Notes: generated by a model from the letters alone, not told the origin. A stretch of DNA of 64,000 bases from Youngiibacter multivorans (GCF_017873395.1 NZ_JAGGKC010000022.1:1-64000); one strand, 5' to 3'; shown: positions 33,138 through 42,406, counted from the first letter of the stretch. Made by a program: numbers and translations.

Positions 33138-33304
33138 ATTTCCTGTGGTCTCCTTATAAAAGATTACCCCGTATATCAGTTGGTTAATCGAAGACCCTTT
33201 GGACGAATCCGGGGCTTAAGTCTCAGAGGGCCTTCCTTCAGCAATCCTCAAATCTATCATAAAACACCACTCCTCAGTATTATTGGAACCCTTGTCCCAA
33301 CCTG

Positions 33305-33334
33305 ATTATACCAGAAACAGACGATTGCTTACAA
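33305..33334 (-). promoter_or_regulatory. Promoter of rsgA
   Basis: On the minus strand TTGTAA (33334-33329), 18-base spacer, TGG-TATAAT (33310-33305). It lies about 170 bases before the rsgA start, implying a long leader. Confidence 0.55.
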
Positions 33335-33365
33335 AAGATTCTGAGCCGAGCTCTTCAATTCACGC

Positions 33366-33371
33366 TATAAT
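33366..33371 (+). promoter_or_regulatory. -10 element before murG
   Basis: TATAAT at 33366-33371, 47 bases before the murG TTG. No matching -35 is seen at 16-18 bases. Confidence 0.35.
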
Positions 33372-33417
33372 ATATTTGAGATATTTTATCGGACAAAGGT
33401 CCGGAAAGGTGTTTGAT

Positions 33418-34482
33418 TTGAAGAAGATAATTATGACTGGCGGAGGCACGGCGGGACATGTCAATCCTAATCTCGCGCTTATGCCTAAGCTCAGGAAGCT
33501 GCAATATGACATAGCATATATAGGATCTAAGGATGGGATAGAACGTACGATAATCGAGAAGGAGGGTATAAGGTATCATGCAATTTCCTCAGGAAAGCTC
33601 AGGAGATACCTTGACCTCAAGAATATCACCGACCCCTTCAAGGTTGTGAAGGGTATCTTCGATGCACTTTCAGTCTTAAGGAAGGAAAAGCCATCGATCG
33701 TTTTCTCGAAGGGTGGCTTCGTCAGCGTACCGGTAGTTATCGCTGCAAGCATCCTTAAGATACCAGTGCTTTCCCACGAGTCCGACATGACACCAGGACT
33801 TGCCAACAGGATCTCAATGAGATTCTGCGACAAGCTTCTCGTGACATTCCCTGAAACCCTTGAGCATGCAGGCGGGAAAGGGATCCTTGCAGGCAGCATA
33901 ATACGTGAGGAGCTTTTCCAGGGAGACAGGATAAAAGCTATGGAGCTCACTGGATTTTCCGGTGTGAAGCCTGTGATCCTGGTAATGGGAGGAAGCATAG
34001 GGTCTGTTAAGATAAACCAGGCTGTAAGGGGCATACTCCAGAGGATAACAGGAGAATTCGATGTCATACACCTTTGCGGCAAGGGGAACCTTGACAGCAG
34101 GCTTAATGGAGCCGAAGGTTATCGCCAGTTCGAATACCTTAGGGAAGAGATGAAGGATGTGCTTGCACTGTCTGACATGGTAGTTTCAAGGGCAGGCTCC
34201 AATTCAATATTTGAATTCCTTGCACTGAGAAAGCCTAATCTTCTAATCCCGCTCCCTCTGGCTTCAAGCAGGGGAGACCAGCTTCAGAATTCGGAGAGCT
34301 TCAGGTCCAAGGGATACTCCATGGTTCTCAAGGAAGAGGACCTGACAAGCGAAACCCTCTTCATGAGCCTTAACGAGCTCTACAGGAAGAGAGACACCTA
34401 TACGGCAGCAATGGAAACCGACAAGGCTGTCAATGGCACTGATCTCGCAGTCGAGCTCATCGAGAAGTATTCAAAGGCATAA
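33418..34482 (+). CDS. murG: UDP-GlcNAc:lipid I N-acetylglucosaminyltransferase
   Basis: A 354-residue glycosyltransferase (GT28) that adds GlcNAc to lipid I, making lipid II on the inner face of the membrane. The N-terminal glycine loop GGGTAGHVNPNLAL, the second loop VFSKGGFVSVPV, HESDMTPGLANR, the C-domain loop VMGGSIGSVKIN and the nucleotide site VVSRAGSNSIFEFLAL match MurG. The usual start is a TTG at 33418 after GGAAAGGTG; the open frame upstream (33283) has no ribosome site and adds an un-MurG-like tail. It stands alone rather than within a dcw cluster, as in several Clostridia. Confidence 0.93.
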   Translation: MKKIIMTGGGTAGHVNPNLALMPKLRKLQYDIAYIGSKDGIERTIIEKEGIRYHAISSGKLRRYLDLKNITDPFKVVKGIFDALSVLRKEKPSIVFSKGGFVSVPVVIAASILKIPVLSHESDMTPGLANRISMRFCDKLLVTFPETLEHAGGKGILAGSIIREELFQGDRIKAMELTGFSGVKPVILVMGGSIGSVKINQAVRGILQRITGEFDVIHLCGKGNLDSRLNGAEGYRQFEYLREEMKDVLALSDMVVSRAGSNSIFEFLALRKPNLLIPLPLASSRGDQLQNSESFRSKGYSMVLKEEDLTSETLFMSLNELYRKRDTYTAAMETDKAVNGTDLAVELIEKYSKA

Positions 34483-34546
34483 GTGCTCCGAATAAATGAT
34501 TTTTGGCTGCAGACCACTGCGGCATAATTTGAAAGGAAGGTGCAAC

Positions 34547-35986
34547 ATGTTTCACAGGGAACTAAAGCCATTTCCGGAAGGCTTCCTATGGGGAAGCGCA
34601 TCTGCAGCATATCAGGTTGAGGGTGCATGGGATGCAGACGGAAAGGGACTATCAGTCTGGGATATCTATGCGAAGCTGCCAGGAACGACCTTCAAAAACT
34701 CCAACGGAGATGTAGCGGCTGACCACTACAACAGGTACAAAGAAGATGTGGCTCTGATGGCTGAAATGGGACTGAAGGCATACAGGTTTTCAATCGCCTG
34801 GGCAAGGATCCTTCCAGAGGGAAGGGGGAAAGTCAATGAAGCTGGCATCAGGTTCTACAGCGACCTCATTGACGAGCTTCTGAAAAACGGGATAGAGCCC
34901 GTCATCACCCTCTACCACTGGGACCTTCCTCAGGCACTTCTTGATGAATACGGCGGTTTCGAATCGAGAAGGATAGCTGATGACTTCGATGAATATGCAA
35001 GGGTCTGCTTCAGGAGCTTCGGCGACAGGGTCAGGTACTGGGTATCACTTAATGAGCAGAACATATTCATAGGCTTCGGTTATATGACCGGAATGCATCC
35101 ACCGGGAGTGAAGGACAAGAAGAGGATGCTTCAGGCCAACCACAACGCATTCCTTGCAAATGCGAGGGCTATAAAGTCATTCAGGGAAATGGTCCCAAGC
35201 GGAAATATCGGTCCAAGCTTCGCTTATTCTCCAGCATACCCCAAGACCAGCAAGCCGGAAGACATACTTGCTGCCGAGGATGCTGAGGAAATCCTTTCCC
35301 ACTGGTGGATGGACGTCTATGCTTTGGGCGAATATCCAAAGGCAGCTATGGACCTTTACAGAGGACTGGGTATTGCTCCTGAAGTCCTTCCCGGAGACCT
35401 TGAGCTATTCAAAGAGGGAAAACCCGACTTCATGGGCCTCAACTACTACCAGACCACAACCTATGAGGCTAACCCACTGGACGGAGTCGGAGAGAAGCTT
35501 GAGATGAATACCACAGGAGAGAAGGGTACTGCAAAATCCACAGGAATCCCTGGAGTGTACAGGACAACTGGAAATGATTACCTTGAGAGGACCAACTGGG
35601 ACTGGACAATAGATCCTGAAGGCTTGAGGGTTGCACTAAGAAGAATTACAGGAAGGTACAGCCTGCCGGTGCTCATAACTGAAAACGGGCTTGGTGAGTA
35701 TGACAAACTTACAGATGACGACAAGGTTCATGACGACTACAGGATCGGGTATCTTAAGGCACATATCCTTGCCTGCAGGGAAGCGATTACTGATGGTGTT
35801 GACCTCATCGGCTACTGCACCTGGTCATTCACTGACCTGCTCTCATGGCTTAACGGCTACCAGAAGAGGTACGGCTTCGTGTACATCAACAGGGATGAGA
35901 CTGACCTTAAGGACCTCAGGCGAGTCAGGAAGGATTCATTCCACTGGTACAGGAAGGTAATTGAAAGCAATGGCAGCGAACTTTAG
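34547..35986 (+). CDS. GH1 6-phospho-beta-glycosidase
   Basis: A 479-residue family 1 glycoside hydrolase. The N-terminal FLWGSASAAYQVEGAW block, acid/base Glu170 in SLNEQN, YHWDLPQAL and the nucleophile Glu379 in ITENGLGE are all present. The phosphate-binding loop is Ser433, Lys440 and Tyr442 in SWLNGYQKRYGF, the S/K/Y set of 6-phospho-beta-glucosidases and LacG; ordinary beta-glucosidases have Glu at the first position. It should therefore split sugar phosphates imported by a PTS, but no PTS gene is in the window. AGGAAGGTG precedes the ATG; an upstream in-frame ATG at 34496 lacks such a site. Confidence 0.92.
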   Translation: MFHRELKPFPEGFLWGSASAAYQVEGAWDADGKGLSVWDIYAKLPGTTFKNSNGDVAADHYNRYKEDVALMAEMGLKAYRFSIAWARILPEGRGKVNEAGIRFYSDLIDELLKNGIEPVITLYHWDLPQALLDEYGGFESRRIADDFDEYARVCFRSFGDRVRYWVSLNEQNIFIGFGYMTGMHPPGVKDKKRMLQANHNAFLANARAIKSFREMVPSGNIGPSFAYSPAYPKTSKPEDILAAEDAEEILSHWWMDVYALGEYPKAAMDLYRGLGIAPEVLPGDLELFKEGKPDFMGLNYYQTTTYEANPLDGVGEKLEMNTTGEKGTAKSTGIPGVYRTTGNDYLERTNWDWTIDPEGLRVALRRITGRYSLPVLITENGLGEYDKLTDDDKVHDDYRIGYLKAHILACREAITDGVDLIGYCTWSFTDLLSWLNGYQKRYGFVYINRDETDLKDLRRVRKDSFHWYRKVIESNGSEL

Positions 35987-36009
35987 ATATTAGTATTTGT
36001 GCTGAGCTC

Positions 36010-36045
36010 ATCCGCACCCGGTAAAATTGCCGGGTGCGGATTTTT
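36010..36045 (+). terminator. Terminator of the GH1 gene
   Basis: ATCCGCACCCGG (36010-36021) and CCGGGTGCGGAT (36030-36041), a perfect twelve-pair stem, followed by TTTT. Confidence 0.95.
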
Positions 36046-36110
36046 CATCTTAATTAATTGTTTACATAATCATGGCTCTTAAGGCTGTACAATTAAGTTG
36101 AGGTGATCAT

Positions 36111-37694
36111 ATGAGAATTGAGTTTTCAGGCGCAGCAGGCTGCGTAACAGGATCAAGCCACCTGCTGAGGGTAAAGGACAAGAGAGTACTCCTTGACTGC
36201 GGGCTTTATCAGGGCAAGGATGACAAGGACAGGGGAAACGATGTGTTTTCATTCATTCCGGCATCCATAGACTACCTGATTCTTTCACATGCCCATATAG
36301 ACCACAGTGGAAGGATCCCTCTCCTATACAAGAGGGGATTCAGGGGCAGGATAATCGCGACACCGCCGACATTCGACCTTTGCTCAATTATGCTTCTTGA
36401 CTCAGGCCATATCCAGGAGCAGGATGCCGAATGGGACAACAAGAAGAGGGAACGTCAGGGAAAGGACTTGGTGGAGCCTCTTTATACCATTAAGGATGCC
36501 GAAGACTCCCTCGAGCTTTTCGAGCAGTTGGATTTTGATCAGGAGCTGACACTTTTCGAAGGCTTCAGGGTACGGTTCAGAGAAGCCGGACATATACTTG
36601 GTGCTGCCATAGTCGAGGTCTTCATGAAGGAGGAGGACAAGGAGGTCAAGCTTGTATTCTCCGGTGACCTTGGAAACAAGGGCATTCCGATGATGAAGGA
36701 TCCATATCTCATTGACAGCTGTGACTACCTGATACTGGAATCCACCTACGGAAACAGGCTTCACGTGGAGTCCAGGTCTGAGTTCAGGCAGCTGATCGAT
36801 ATCATAAACACCACCTACAGGAAGGGCGGCAATGTCATAATACCGTCATTCGCAGTAGGAAGGACGCAGGAGATCCTATATATCCTAAACGAGTTCATGG
36901 AAAGGGGGGAGCTGAACCGCGGCGTATCAGTCTACGTTGATTCACCGCTTGCTACAAAGTCCACCGAGATATTCAGGAAGAATTCCAGGTATTTCGACGA
37001 GGATACCCAGAAGAGATACCAGATGGGGGATGATATCCTGAATTTCCCAAACCTCCATTTTACGGAATCAGTCGAAGAATCGAGGATACTTAACAATACA
37101 CCTAAGGGCTGCGTCATAATCAGTGCTTCCGGAATGGCTGATGCAGGAAGGGTAAAGCACCATCTTAAGCATAACCTCTGGAGGAGGGAGTGCTCCGTGG
37201 TCTTTGTCGGATATCAGGCTGAGGGAACTTTAGGCAGGACTATCCAGGACGGGGAGAAGATGGTAAGGATATTCGGTGAGGAGGTGGCGGTAAACGCAGG
37301 CATCTACTCGCTATCCGGACTTTCAGGCCATGCGGACAGGAACGGTCTTCATGAATGGGTATCTGCGTTCAAAAAGAGACCCCTCCAGACATTCCTTGTC
37401 CATGGAGATGACAAAGCTGCGATCGCACTGAAGGAGCTCCTGGTAAAGGACGATTACAATGTGAAGATTGCAAAGTACGGAGATATAGTTCCTCTGAAGC
37501 ATTACGTCAAGCTTCCAGCATACACTGAAATTGAAATCGAAAAGGTAGATGTTGAGAAGGGAATCGAATCTCTAAGAAAGAAAGAGGCCCTGATGAAGCT
37601 GATCAGCACCATGGATTTTGAAAACGCTTCAGATCTCGACATAATCAGGGGAGTCGAGGAAGTTTTGAGCCACAGACAGAAGTCTGGAGGCTGA
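36111..37694 (+). CDS. Metallo-beta-lactamase/beta-CASP RNA-processing nuclease
   Basis: A 527-residue MBL-fold protein of the COG1236 type. The zinc motif is SHAHIDHSGR (His60, His62, Asp64, His65), followed by GDLGNKG, the beta-CASP domain with VIIPSFAVGRTQEILY, ASGMADAGRVKHHL and the RMMBL block ending with LSGLSGHADR and FLVHGDD. Relatives cut or trim RNA in the manner of CPSF-73 and RNase J. It differs from RNase J, which is longer and has a distinct C-terminal domain. Likely cytoplasmic with a role in RNA turnover. GAGGTGATC precedes the ATG. The C-terminal 60 residues are a charged helical extension. Confidence 0.88.
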   Translation: MRIEFSGAAGCVTGSSHLLRVKDKRVLLDCGLYQGKDDKDRGNDVFSFIPASIDYLILSHAHIDHSGRIPLLYKRGFRGRIIATPPTFDLCSIMLLDSGHIQEQDAEWDNKKRERQGKDLVEPLYTIKDAEDSLELFEQLDFDQELTLFEGFRVRFREAGHILGAAIVEVFMKEEDKEVKLVFSGDLGNKGIPMMKDPYLIDSCDYLILESTYGNRLHVESRSEFRQLIDIINTTYRKGGNVIIPSFAVGRTQEILYILNEFMERGELNRGVSVYVDSPLATKSTEIFRKNSRYFDEDTQKRYQMGDDILNFPNLHFTESVEESRILNNTPKGCVIISASGMADAGRVKHHLKHNLWRRECSVVFVGYQAEGTLGRTIQDGEKMVRIFGEEVAVNAGIYSLSGLSGHADRNGLHEWVSAFKKRPLQTFLVHGDDKAAIALKELLVKDDYNVKIAKYGDIVPLKHYVKLPAYTEIEIEKVDVEKGIESLRKKEALMKLISTMDFENASDLDIIRGVEEVLSHRQKSGG

Positions 37695-37723
37695 TAAGAA
37701 TACAGTAAAAGTAACCGTTTAGC

Positions 37724-37752
37724 TTGTTAAAGGATGGATTAGGGTTTATAAT
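37724..37752 (+). promoter_or_regulatory. Promoter of the pyruvate:ferredoxin oxidoreductase gene
   Basis: TTGTTA (37724-37729), 17-base spacer, TATAAT (37747-37752). Transcription would start near 37759, just before a long hairpin. Confidence 0.72.
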
Positions 37753-37767
37753 TGTTATCGTAGTCAT

Positions 37768-37803
37768 TATGCACCGGCATGATATAAGTCATGTCAGTGC
37801 ATA
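37768..37803 (+). promoter_or_regulatory. Hairpin in the pyruvate:ferredoxin oxidoreductase leader
   Basis: TATGCAC (37768-37774) pairs with GTGCATA (37797-37803); inside, CATGA/TCATG continues the stem around a TATAAG loop. There is no T-run, so it is not a standard terminator; at the predicted 5' end of the mRNA it may stabilise the transcript. Confidence 0.55.
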
Positions 37804-37899
37804 ATTGCACGCAAATTTTTATCCAACCTATGCAGGTAAACTGCACCAATGAAATCTTTAGGCCGGATTTCAAATATGTTTAAGGGAGAGGTTACAAAC

Positions 37900-40800
37900 A
37901 TGAGAAAAATGAAAACCATGGATGGAAACACCGCTGCGGCGCACATTTCGTACGCTTTCACAGATGTAGCAGCGATATTTCCAATCACACCATCATCCAC
38001 TATGGCTGAGAGTGTGGACGAATGGGCATCAAAAGGACTGAAGAACATTTTCGGTCAGCCAGTAAAGGTCACTGAGATGCAGTCTGAGGCGGGAGCCGCA
38101 GGAGCAGTTCACGGATCACTGCAGGGCGGTGCTCTGACCACAACCTACACAGCATCACAGGGGCTTCTGCTCATGCTTCCAAACATGTACAAGATTGCCG
38201 GAGAACTCCTGCCAGGAGTGTTCCATGTAAGTGCAAGAGCACTTGCAGCACACGCGCTTTCAATATTCGGAGACCATCAGGATGTTATGGCAGCAAGGAT
38301 GACCGGTTTCGCGATGCTTGCAGAGTCAAACGTTCAGGAGGTCATGGACCTTGCCGGAGTTGCACATCTTTCTGCAATAAAGGGAAGAGTTCCGTTCCTC
38401 AACTTCTTTGACGGATTCAGGACATCTGCAGAAGTGCAGAAGGTTGAAGTCATTGAATATGACGAACTTGAAGCTCTGCTTGACAAGGATGCTGTTGCAG
38501 CATTCAGGGCAAACTCCCTCAATTCAGAGAGACCTGTAACAAGGGGAACAGCTCAGAATCCTGACATCTACTTCCAGGGAAGAGAAGCTTCCAACAGATT
38601 CTACGATGCGATTCCAGAGATAGTAGAAGGCTACATGGAGGAGATCAACAAGCTTACCGGAAGAAACTACCAGCTTTTCAACTACTATGGAGCTGAAGAT
38701 GCAGAGTATGTCATCGTTGCGATGGGTTCGGTTTGCGATACAGCTTCCGAAGTAATCGACTACCTGATGAAGAAGGGCGAAAAGGTAGGTCTCGTAAACG
38801 TACATCTTTACAGACCATTCGCTACAAAGAACTTCCTTAACGCAATTCCAAAGACTGCAAAGAAGATCGCAGTACTTGACAGGACAAAGGAACCCGGATC
38901 AGCCGGAGAGCCGCTTTACCAGGATGTAAGGAATGCATTCTATGAATCAGAGCAGAGACCTGTCATCGTTGGCGGAAGATATGGACTTGGTTCCAAGGAT
39001 GTTACTCCAGACCAGATATTCGCAGTATATGAGAATCTTAAGTTCAACGAAGTAAAGAACGGATTCACTCTTGGAATAGAGGATGACGTAACATTTACAA
39101 GCCTTGCCAAGCATGAGCCGATAAACACTTCAGCACCTGGCACAGTACAGTGCAAGTTCTGGGGACTTGGTTCAGACGGAACTGTCGGAGCCAACAAGTC
39201 AGCCATAAAGATCATAGGCGACGGCACTGACATGTACGCGCAGGGTTACTTCTCATATGACTCAAAGAAGTCAGGCGGAATAACAGTTTCACACCTGAGA
39301 TTCGGAAAAGAGAAGATAAGGAGCCCGTACCTCATACAGAACGCGGACTTCGTAGCATGCCACAACCCATCATATGTAGACAAGTATGACGTGCTCACAG
39401 GACTTAAGGTTGGAGGAACATTCCTTCTGAACTGTTCGTGGACCGTTGAAGAGCTTGAGACAAGGCTTCCAGCAAAGATGAAGAACTTCATCGCAAAGAA
39501 CGAGATAAAGTTCTATATCCTCGATGCACAGGCTATTGCTTCAGAGATTGGACTTGGCTCAAGGATCAACATGATCATGCAGTCAGCATTCTTCAAGCTT
39601 GCTAACATAATTCCTGTAGAGGATGCTGTAAAGCAGCTTAAGGACGCCGTTTACAAATCATACGGCAAGAAGGGCGAAAAGATCGTCGCAATGAACAACG
39701 AAGCTATCGACAGGGGTGTAAACGCACTTGTCAAGGTTGAGATTCCTGCATCGTGGGCTGAGGCTGCAGATGCAAAGGCAGACGAGAAGGCCGTACCTGA
39801 ATTCATAGAGAAGCTTCTCAGACCGATCAATGCACAGGAAGGCGACAAGCTGCCTGTTTCAGCATTCCTTGGAAGAGAAGACGGAACATTCCCAATGGGA
39901 ACATCAGCCTTCGAGAAGAGAGGAATAGCAGTCAACGTTCCTGAGTGGCAGATAGACAACTGCATACAGTGCAACCAGTGCTCGTATGTATGTCCTCACG
40001 CTGTAATCAGACCGTTCCTCCTGGATCAGGCTGAGATAGAGAAAGCTCCGGAAGGATTCGCAACAAAGAAGGCAATCGGCGGCAAGGCATTCGCAGACTA
40101 CGGATACAAGATACAGGTATCAGTGCTTGACTGCACAGGCTGCGGAAACTGCGCACAGATATGCCCTGCACCTAACAAGGCTCTCGTAATGAAGCCAATC
40201 GAGACTCAGATGCATGAGCTTCCAAACTGGGATTATGCGCTTGAAGTTTCTCCAAAGGCTAATCCGATGAGCAAGAACACACTTAAGGGAAGCCAGTTCG
40301 AACAGCCGCTTCTCGAGTTCTCAGGCGCATGTGCAGGCTGCGGTGAGACACCATACGCTAAGCTTATCACCCAGCTCTTCGGAGACAGGATGATGATAGC
40401 GAACGCTACCGGATGCTCATCAATATGGGGAGCTTCGGCACCTGCTACAGTCTACACAACAAACCATCTCGGACAGGGTCCGGCATGGGCGAACTCACTC
40501 TTCGAGGACAATGCCGAGTTCGGACTTGGAATATACCTCGGAAATAACGCTCAGAGAGCCAAGCTTCTTCCTCTTGCTGAATCCCTTCTTGCAGAAGAAT
40601 CAGCATCGGCAGACCTTAAGGCAGCGCTTCAGAACTTCGTTGACAACTTCACCAGCGGTGAAGGGTCAAAGGCAGCAAGGGCAGCACTTCTTCCTGTACT
40701 TAAGGAAGCAGTTGACAAGTTCCCGGCAGCCAAGGAGCTCTATGAGAACAAGGACTACATGACCAAGAAGAGCCAGTGGATCTTCGGTGGAGACGGATGG

Positions 40801-41421
40801 GCATATGACATCGGATACGGCGGACTTGACCACGTTCTTGCAACAGGCGAGGACATCAACGTATTCGTATTCGATACTGAAGTCTACTCCAACACAGGCG
40901 GACAGTCATCCAAGTCTACTCCAACAGCAGCAATCGCCAAGTTCGCAGCATCAGGAAAGAGGACAAAGAAGAAAGACCTCGGAATGATGGCTATGAGCTA
41001 TGGATATGTATATGTGGCACAGGTCGGCATGGGAGCTGATAAGAACCAGCTCATAAAGGCCCTTACAGAGGCTGAAGCATACGACGGACCGTCACTTATC
41101 ATTGGATACGCTCCATGCATCAACCAGGGACTGAAGCTTGGAATGGGCTTCAGCCAGGAGCAGACCAAGAGAGCGGTAGAGTCAGGATACTGGTCGCTTT
41201 ACAGGTACAACCCGCTTCTCAAGGAAGAGGGAAAGAACCCATTCACTTTGGATTCAAAGGAGCCTACAAAGAGCTTCAGAGAGTTCATAGACAGCGAAGT
41301 AAGGTATTCCTCACTCAAGCAGGCTTATCCGGACGTTGCAGAAGCTCTGTTCGCAAAGACAGAGAAGGATGCGAAGGAAAGACTGGAAGGCTACAAGAGA
41401 CTTGCAGCTCAGGTTTACTAG
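37900..41421 (+). CDS. nifJ: Pyruvate:ferredoxin (flavodoxin) oxidoreductase
   Basis: A 1173-residue single-chain enzyme that oxidises pyruvate with CoA to acetyl-CoA and CO2, reducing ferredoxin; central to clostridial fermentation. Domain order: pyruvate-binding domain I (TMDGNTAAAHISYAFTDVAA), transketolase-like gamma region, the two-cluster ferredoxin domain with CIQCNQCSYVCPHA (from Cys688) and CTGCGNCAQICPAP (from Cys745), and the TPP domain with CAGCGETPYAKL, GGDGWAYDIGYGG and DTEVYSNTGGQSSKSTP. The start at 37900 follows AAGGGAGAGG by ten bases; the frame extends 17 codons upstream without a site. Codon use is strongly biased, as expected for a highly expressed gene. Own promoter and terminator. 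Confidence 0.96.
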   Translation: MRKMKTMDGNTAAAHISYAFTDVAAIFPITPSSTMAESVDEWASKGLKNIFGQPVKVTEMQSEAGAAGAVHGSLQGGALTTTYTASQGLLLMLPNMYKIAGELLPGVFHVSARALAAHALSIFGDHQDVMAARMTGFAMLAESNVQEVMDLAGVAHLSAIKGRVPFLNFFDGFRTSAEVQKVEVIEYDELEALLDKDAVAAFRANSLNSERPVTRGTAQNPDIYFQGREASNRFYDAIPEIVEGYMEEINKLTGRNYQLFNYYGAEDAEYVIVAMGSVCDTASEVIDYLMKKGEKVGLVNVHLYRPFATKNFLNAIPKTAKKIAVLDRTKEPGSAGEPLYQDVRNAFYESEQRPVIVGGRYGLGSKDVTPDQIFAVYENLKFNEVKNGFTLGIEDDVTFTSLAKHEPINTSAPGTVQCKFWGLGSDGTVGANKSAIKIIGDGTDMYAQGYFSYDSKKSGGITVSHLRFGKEKIRSPYLIQNADFVACHNPSYVDKYDVLTGLKVGGTFLLNCSWTVEELETRLPAKMKNFIAKNEIKFYILDAQAIASEIGLGSRINMIMQSAFFKLANIIPVEDAVKQLKDAVYKSYGKKGEKIVAMNNEAIDRGVNALVKVEIPASWAEAADAKADEKAVPEFIEKLLRPINAQEGDKLPVSAFLGREDGTFPMGTSAFEKRGIAVNVPEWQIDNCIQCNQCSYVCPHAVIRPFLLDQAEIEKAPEGFATKKAIGGKAFADYGYKIQVSVLDCTGCGNCAQICPAPNKALVMKPIETQMHELPNWDYALEVSPKANPMSKNTLKGSQFEQPLLEFSGACAGCGETPYAKLITQLFGDRMMIANATGCSSIWGASAPATVYTTNHLGQGPAWANSLFEDNAEFGLGIYLGNNAQRAKLLPLAESLLAEESASADLKAALQNFVDNFTSGEGSKAARAALLPVLKEAVDKFPAAKELYENKDYMTKKSQWIFGGDGWAYDIGYGGLDHVLATGEDINVFVFDTEVYSNTGGQSSKSTPTAAIAKFAASGKRTKKKDLGMMAMSYGYVYVAQVGMGADKNQLIKALTEAEAYDGPSLIIGYAPCINQGLKLGMGFSQEQTKRAVESGYWSLYRYNPLLKEEGKNPFTLDSKEPTKSFREFIDSEVRYSSLKQAYPDVAEALFAKTEKDAKERLEGYKRLAAQVY

Positions 41422-41428
41422 AAAATTT

Positions 41429-41458
41429 AAAGGGATCGCCAGATTGGCGATCCCTTTT
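41429..41458. terminator. Terminator after nifJ
   Basis: AAAGGGATCGCC (41429-41440), AGATT loop, GGCGATCCCTTTT (41446-41458). Symmetrical enough to serve the convergent histidinol phosphatase gene too. Confidence 0.92.
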
Positions 41459-41496
41459 CCATTCAAATTATCTATTATATCCATTGGATTATTTTT

Positions 41497-42279
41497 TCAG
41501 AGAGTAAACTCACTGACCTTGTCAAAGTGCCTTCCAACCTCTTTCGCACTATGGGCGTCAGAACCTGTGACAACAGGTATTCCCATTGAAACTGCTTTCC
41601 TTATGATATCAATGGAAGGGTAGGGTTCACGGCAGTATTCCTTGTCGTAGCCCGAAGTGTTGATGTCCAGGGAGTATCCGTTTTTCTTTACAGCTTCAAG
41701 TATTCTGCCCAGGTCCATGTCATGGCTCCTGCCATGGAACCTTTTGAACTTCTTTATAAGGTCAATGTGTCCTATCCTTTTTGGAGTAAGACTTCCATAA
41801 GGTTTAGAAAGGGCCTTCATCAATGTATCCTCATAGGCTTTCACAAGCGCCTCATAGCCGACCTTATCAGCCTTTTCCATGAAGGATTCAGGTGAATAGT
41901 CGATGCAGAAGTACTTGCCGTCAATAAGAACGAAGTGTACGCTTAGAATGGAGTAGGGTATTGTTTCGGGATTGTGTTTCAGAAACTCAATGGTTTCATT
42001 TTCCTTACCCTCTATGTAGTCTATCTCGAACCCGGCATTGACTATGATCCTGTCCGTGTACTTTTCCTTGAGCATGCTTATCTCCTTAAGATAAGCGTTA
42101 ACATCAGAACTTATCATCGCGCTGTCCTTAGCGGGCACCGTGTCATCCATTGGAAGCGGCGCATGCTCAGTGAAGGCGATTTCCACAATATTTTTTTCGA
42201 TTGACTTCAGAATGTAATCCTCTGCCTTGTCCCTCGAGGCATGAGGGCAGTAGTCTGTGTGCATATGCATGTCGATCAC
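41497..42279 (-). CDS. hisK: PHP-domain histidinol phosphatase
   Basis: A 260-residue metal-dependent PHP hydrolase: DMHMHTDYCPHA at the N terminus, FTEHAPLP, GFEIDYIEG, SVHFVL and the closing TGSDAHSAKEVGRHF are the PHP metal ligands in the order of HisK/HisJ-type histidinol-phosphate phosphatases. It removes phosphate from L-histidinol phosphate, the step missing from the neighbouring his operon, whose HisB has only the dehydratase. The best start is GTG at 42279, eight bases after AGGAGG; the frame extends eight codons upstream across that site. Divergent from hisZ. Confidence 0.9.
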   Translation of the reverse strand: MIDMHMHTDYCPHASRDKAEDYILKSIEKNIVEIAFTEHAPLPMDDTVPAKDSAMISSDVNAYLKEISMLKEKYTDRIIVNAGFEIDYIEGKENETIEFLKHNPETIPYSILSVHFVLIDGKYFCIDYSPESFMEKADKVGYEALVKAYEDTLMKALSKPYGSLTPKRIGHIDLIKKFKRFHGRSHDMDLGRILEAVKKNGYSLDINTSGYDKEYCREPYPSIDIIRKAVSMGIPVVTGSDAHSAKEVGRHFDKVSEFTL

Positions 42280-42297
42280 GAATAAAGCCTCCTTTGT

Positions 42298-42327
42298 TTG
42301 CATTAATATTCACATCTATGTTACTAT
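42298..42327 (+). promoter_or_regulatory. Promoter candidate of the his operon
   Basis: TTGCAT (42298-42303), 18-base spacer, TACTAT (42322-42327). The following 80-base leader has no T-box specifier or antiterminator I can recognise. Confidence 0.4.
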
Positions 42328-42406
42328 ATATTATCATACAGAGGAAGGACAATTACAGGCTGACGGTACATCCGGCCTTATCCTCAGATTGGATGGGAGT
42401 GATTTC

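Noticed and set aside
33071..33260. rsgA as a pseudogene because of an in-frame TAA upstream
   Set aside because: RsgA is complete from the TTG at 33137 with all G motifs and the zinc site; the TAA is outside the conserved protein.
36111..37694. RNase J
   Set aside because: The zinc and beta-CASP motifs fit the wider COG1236 group, but the C-terminal domain of RNase J is absent and the length is shorter.
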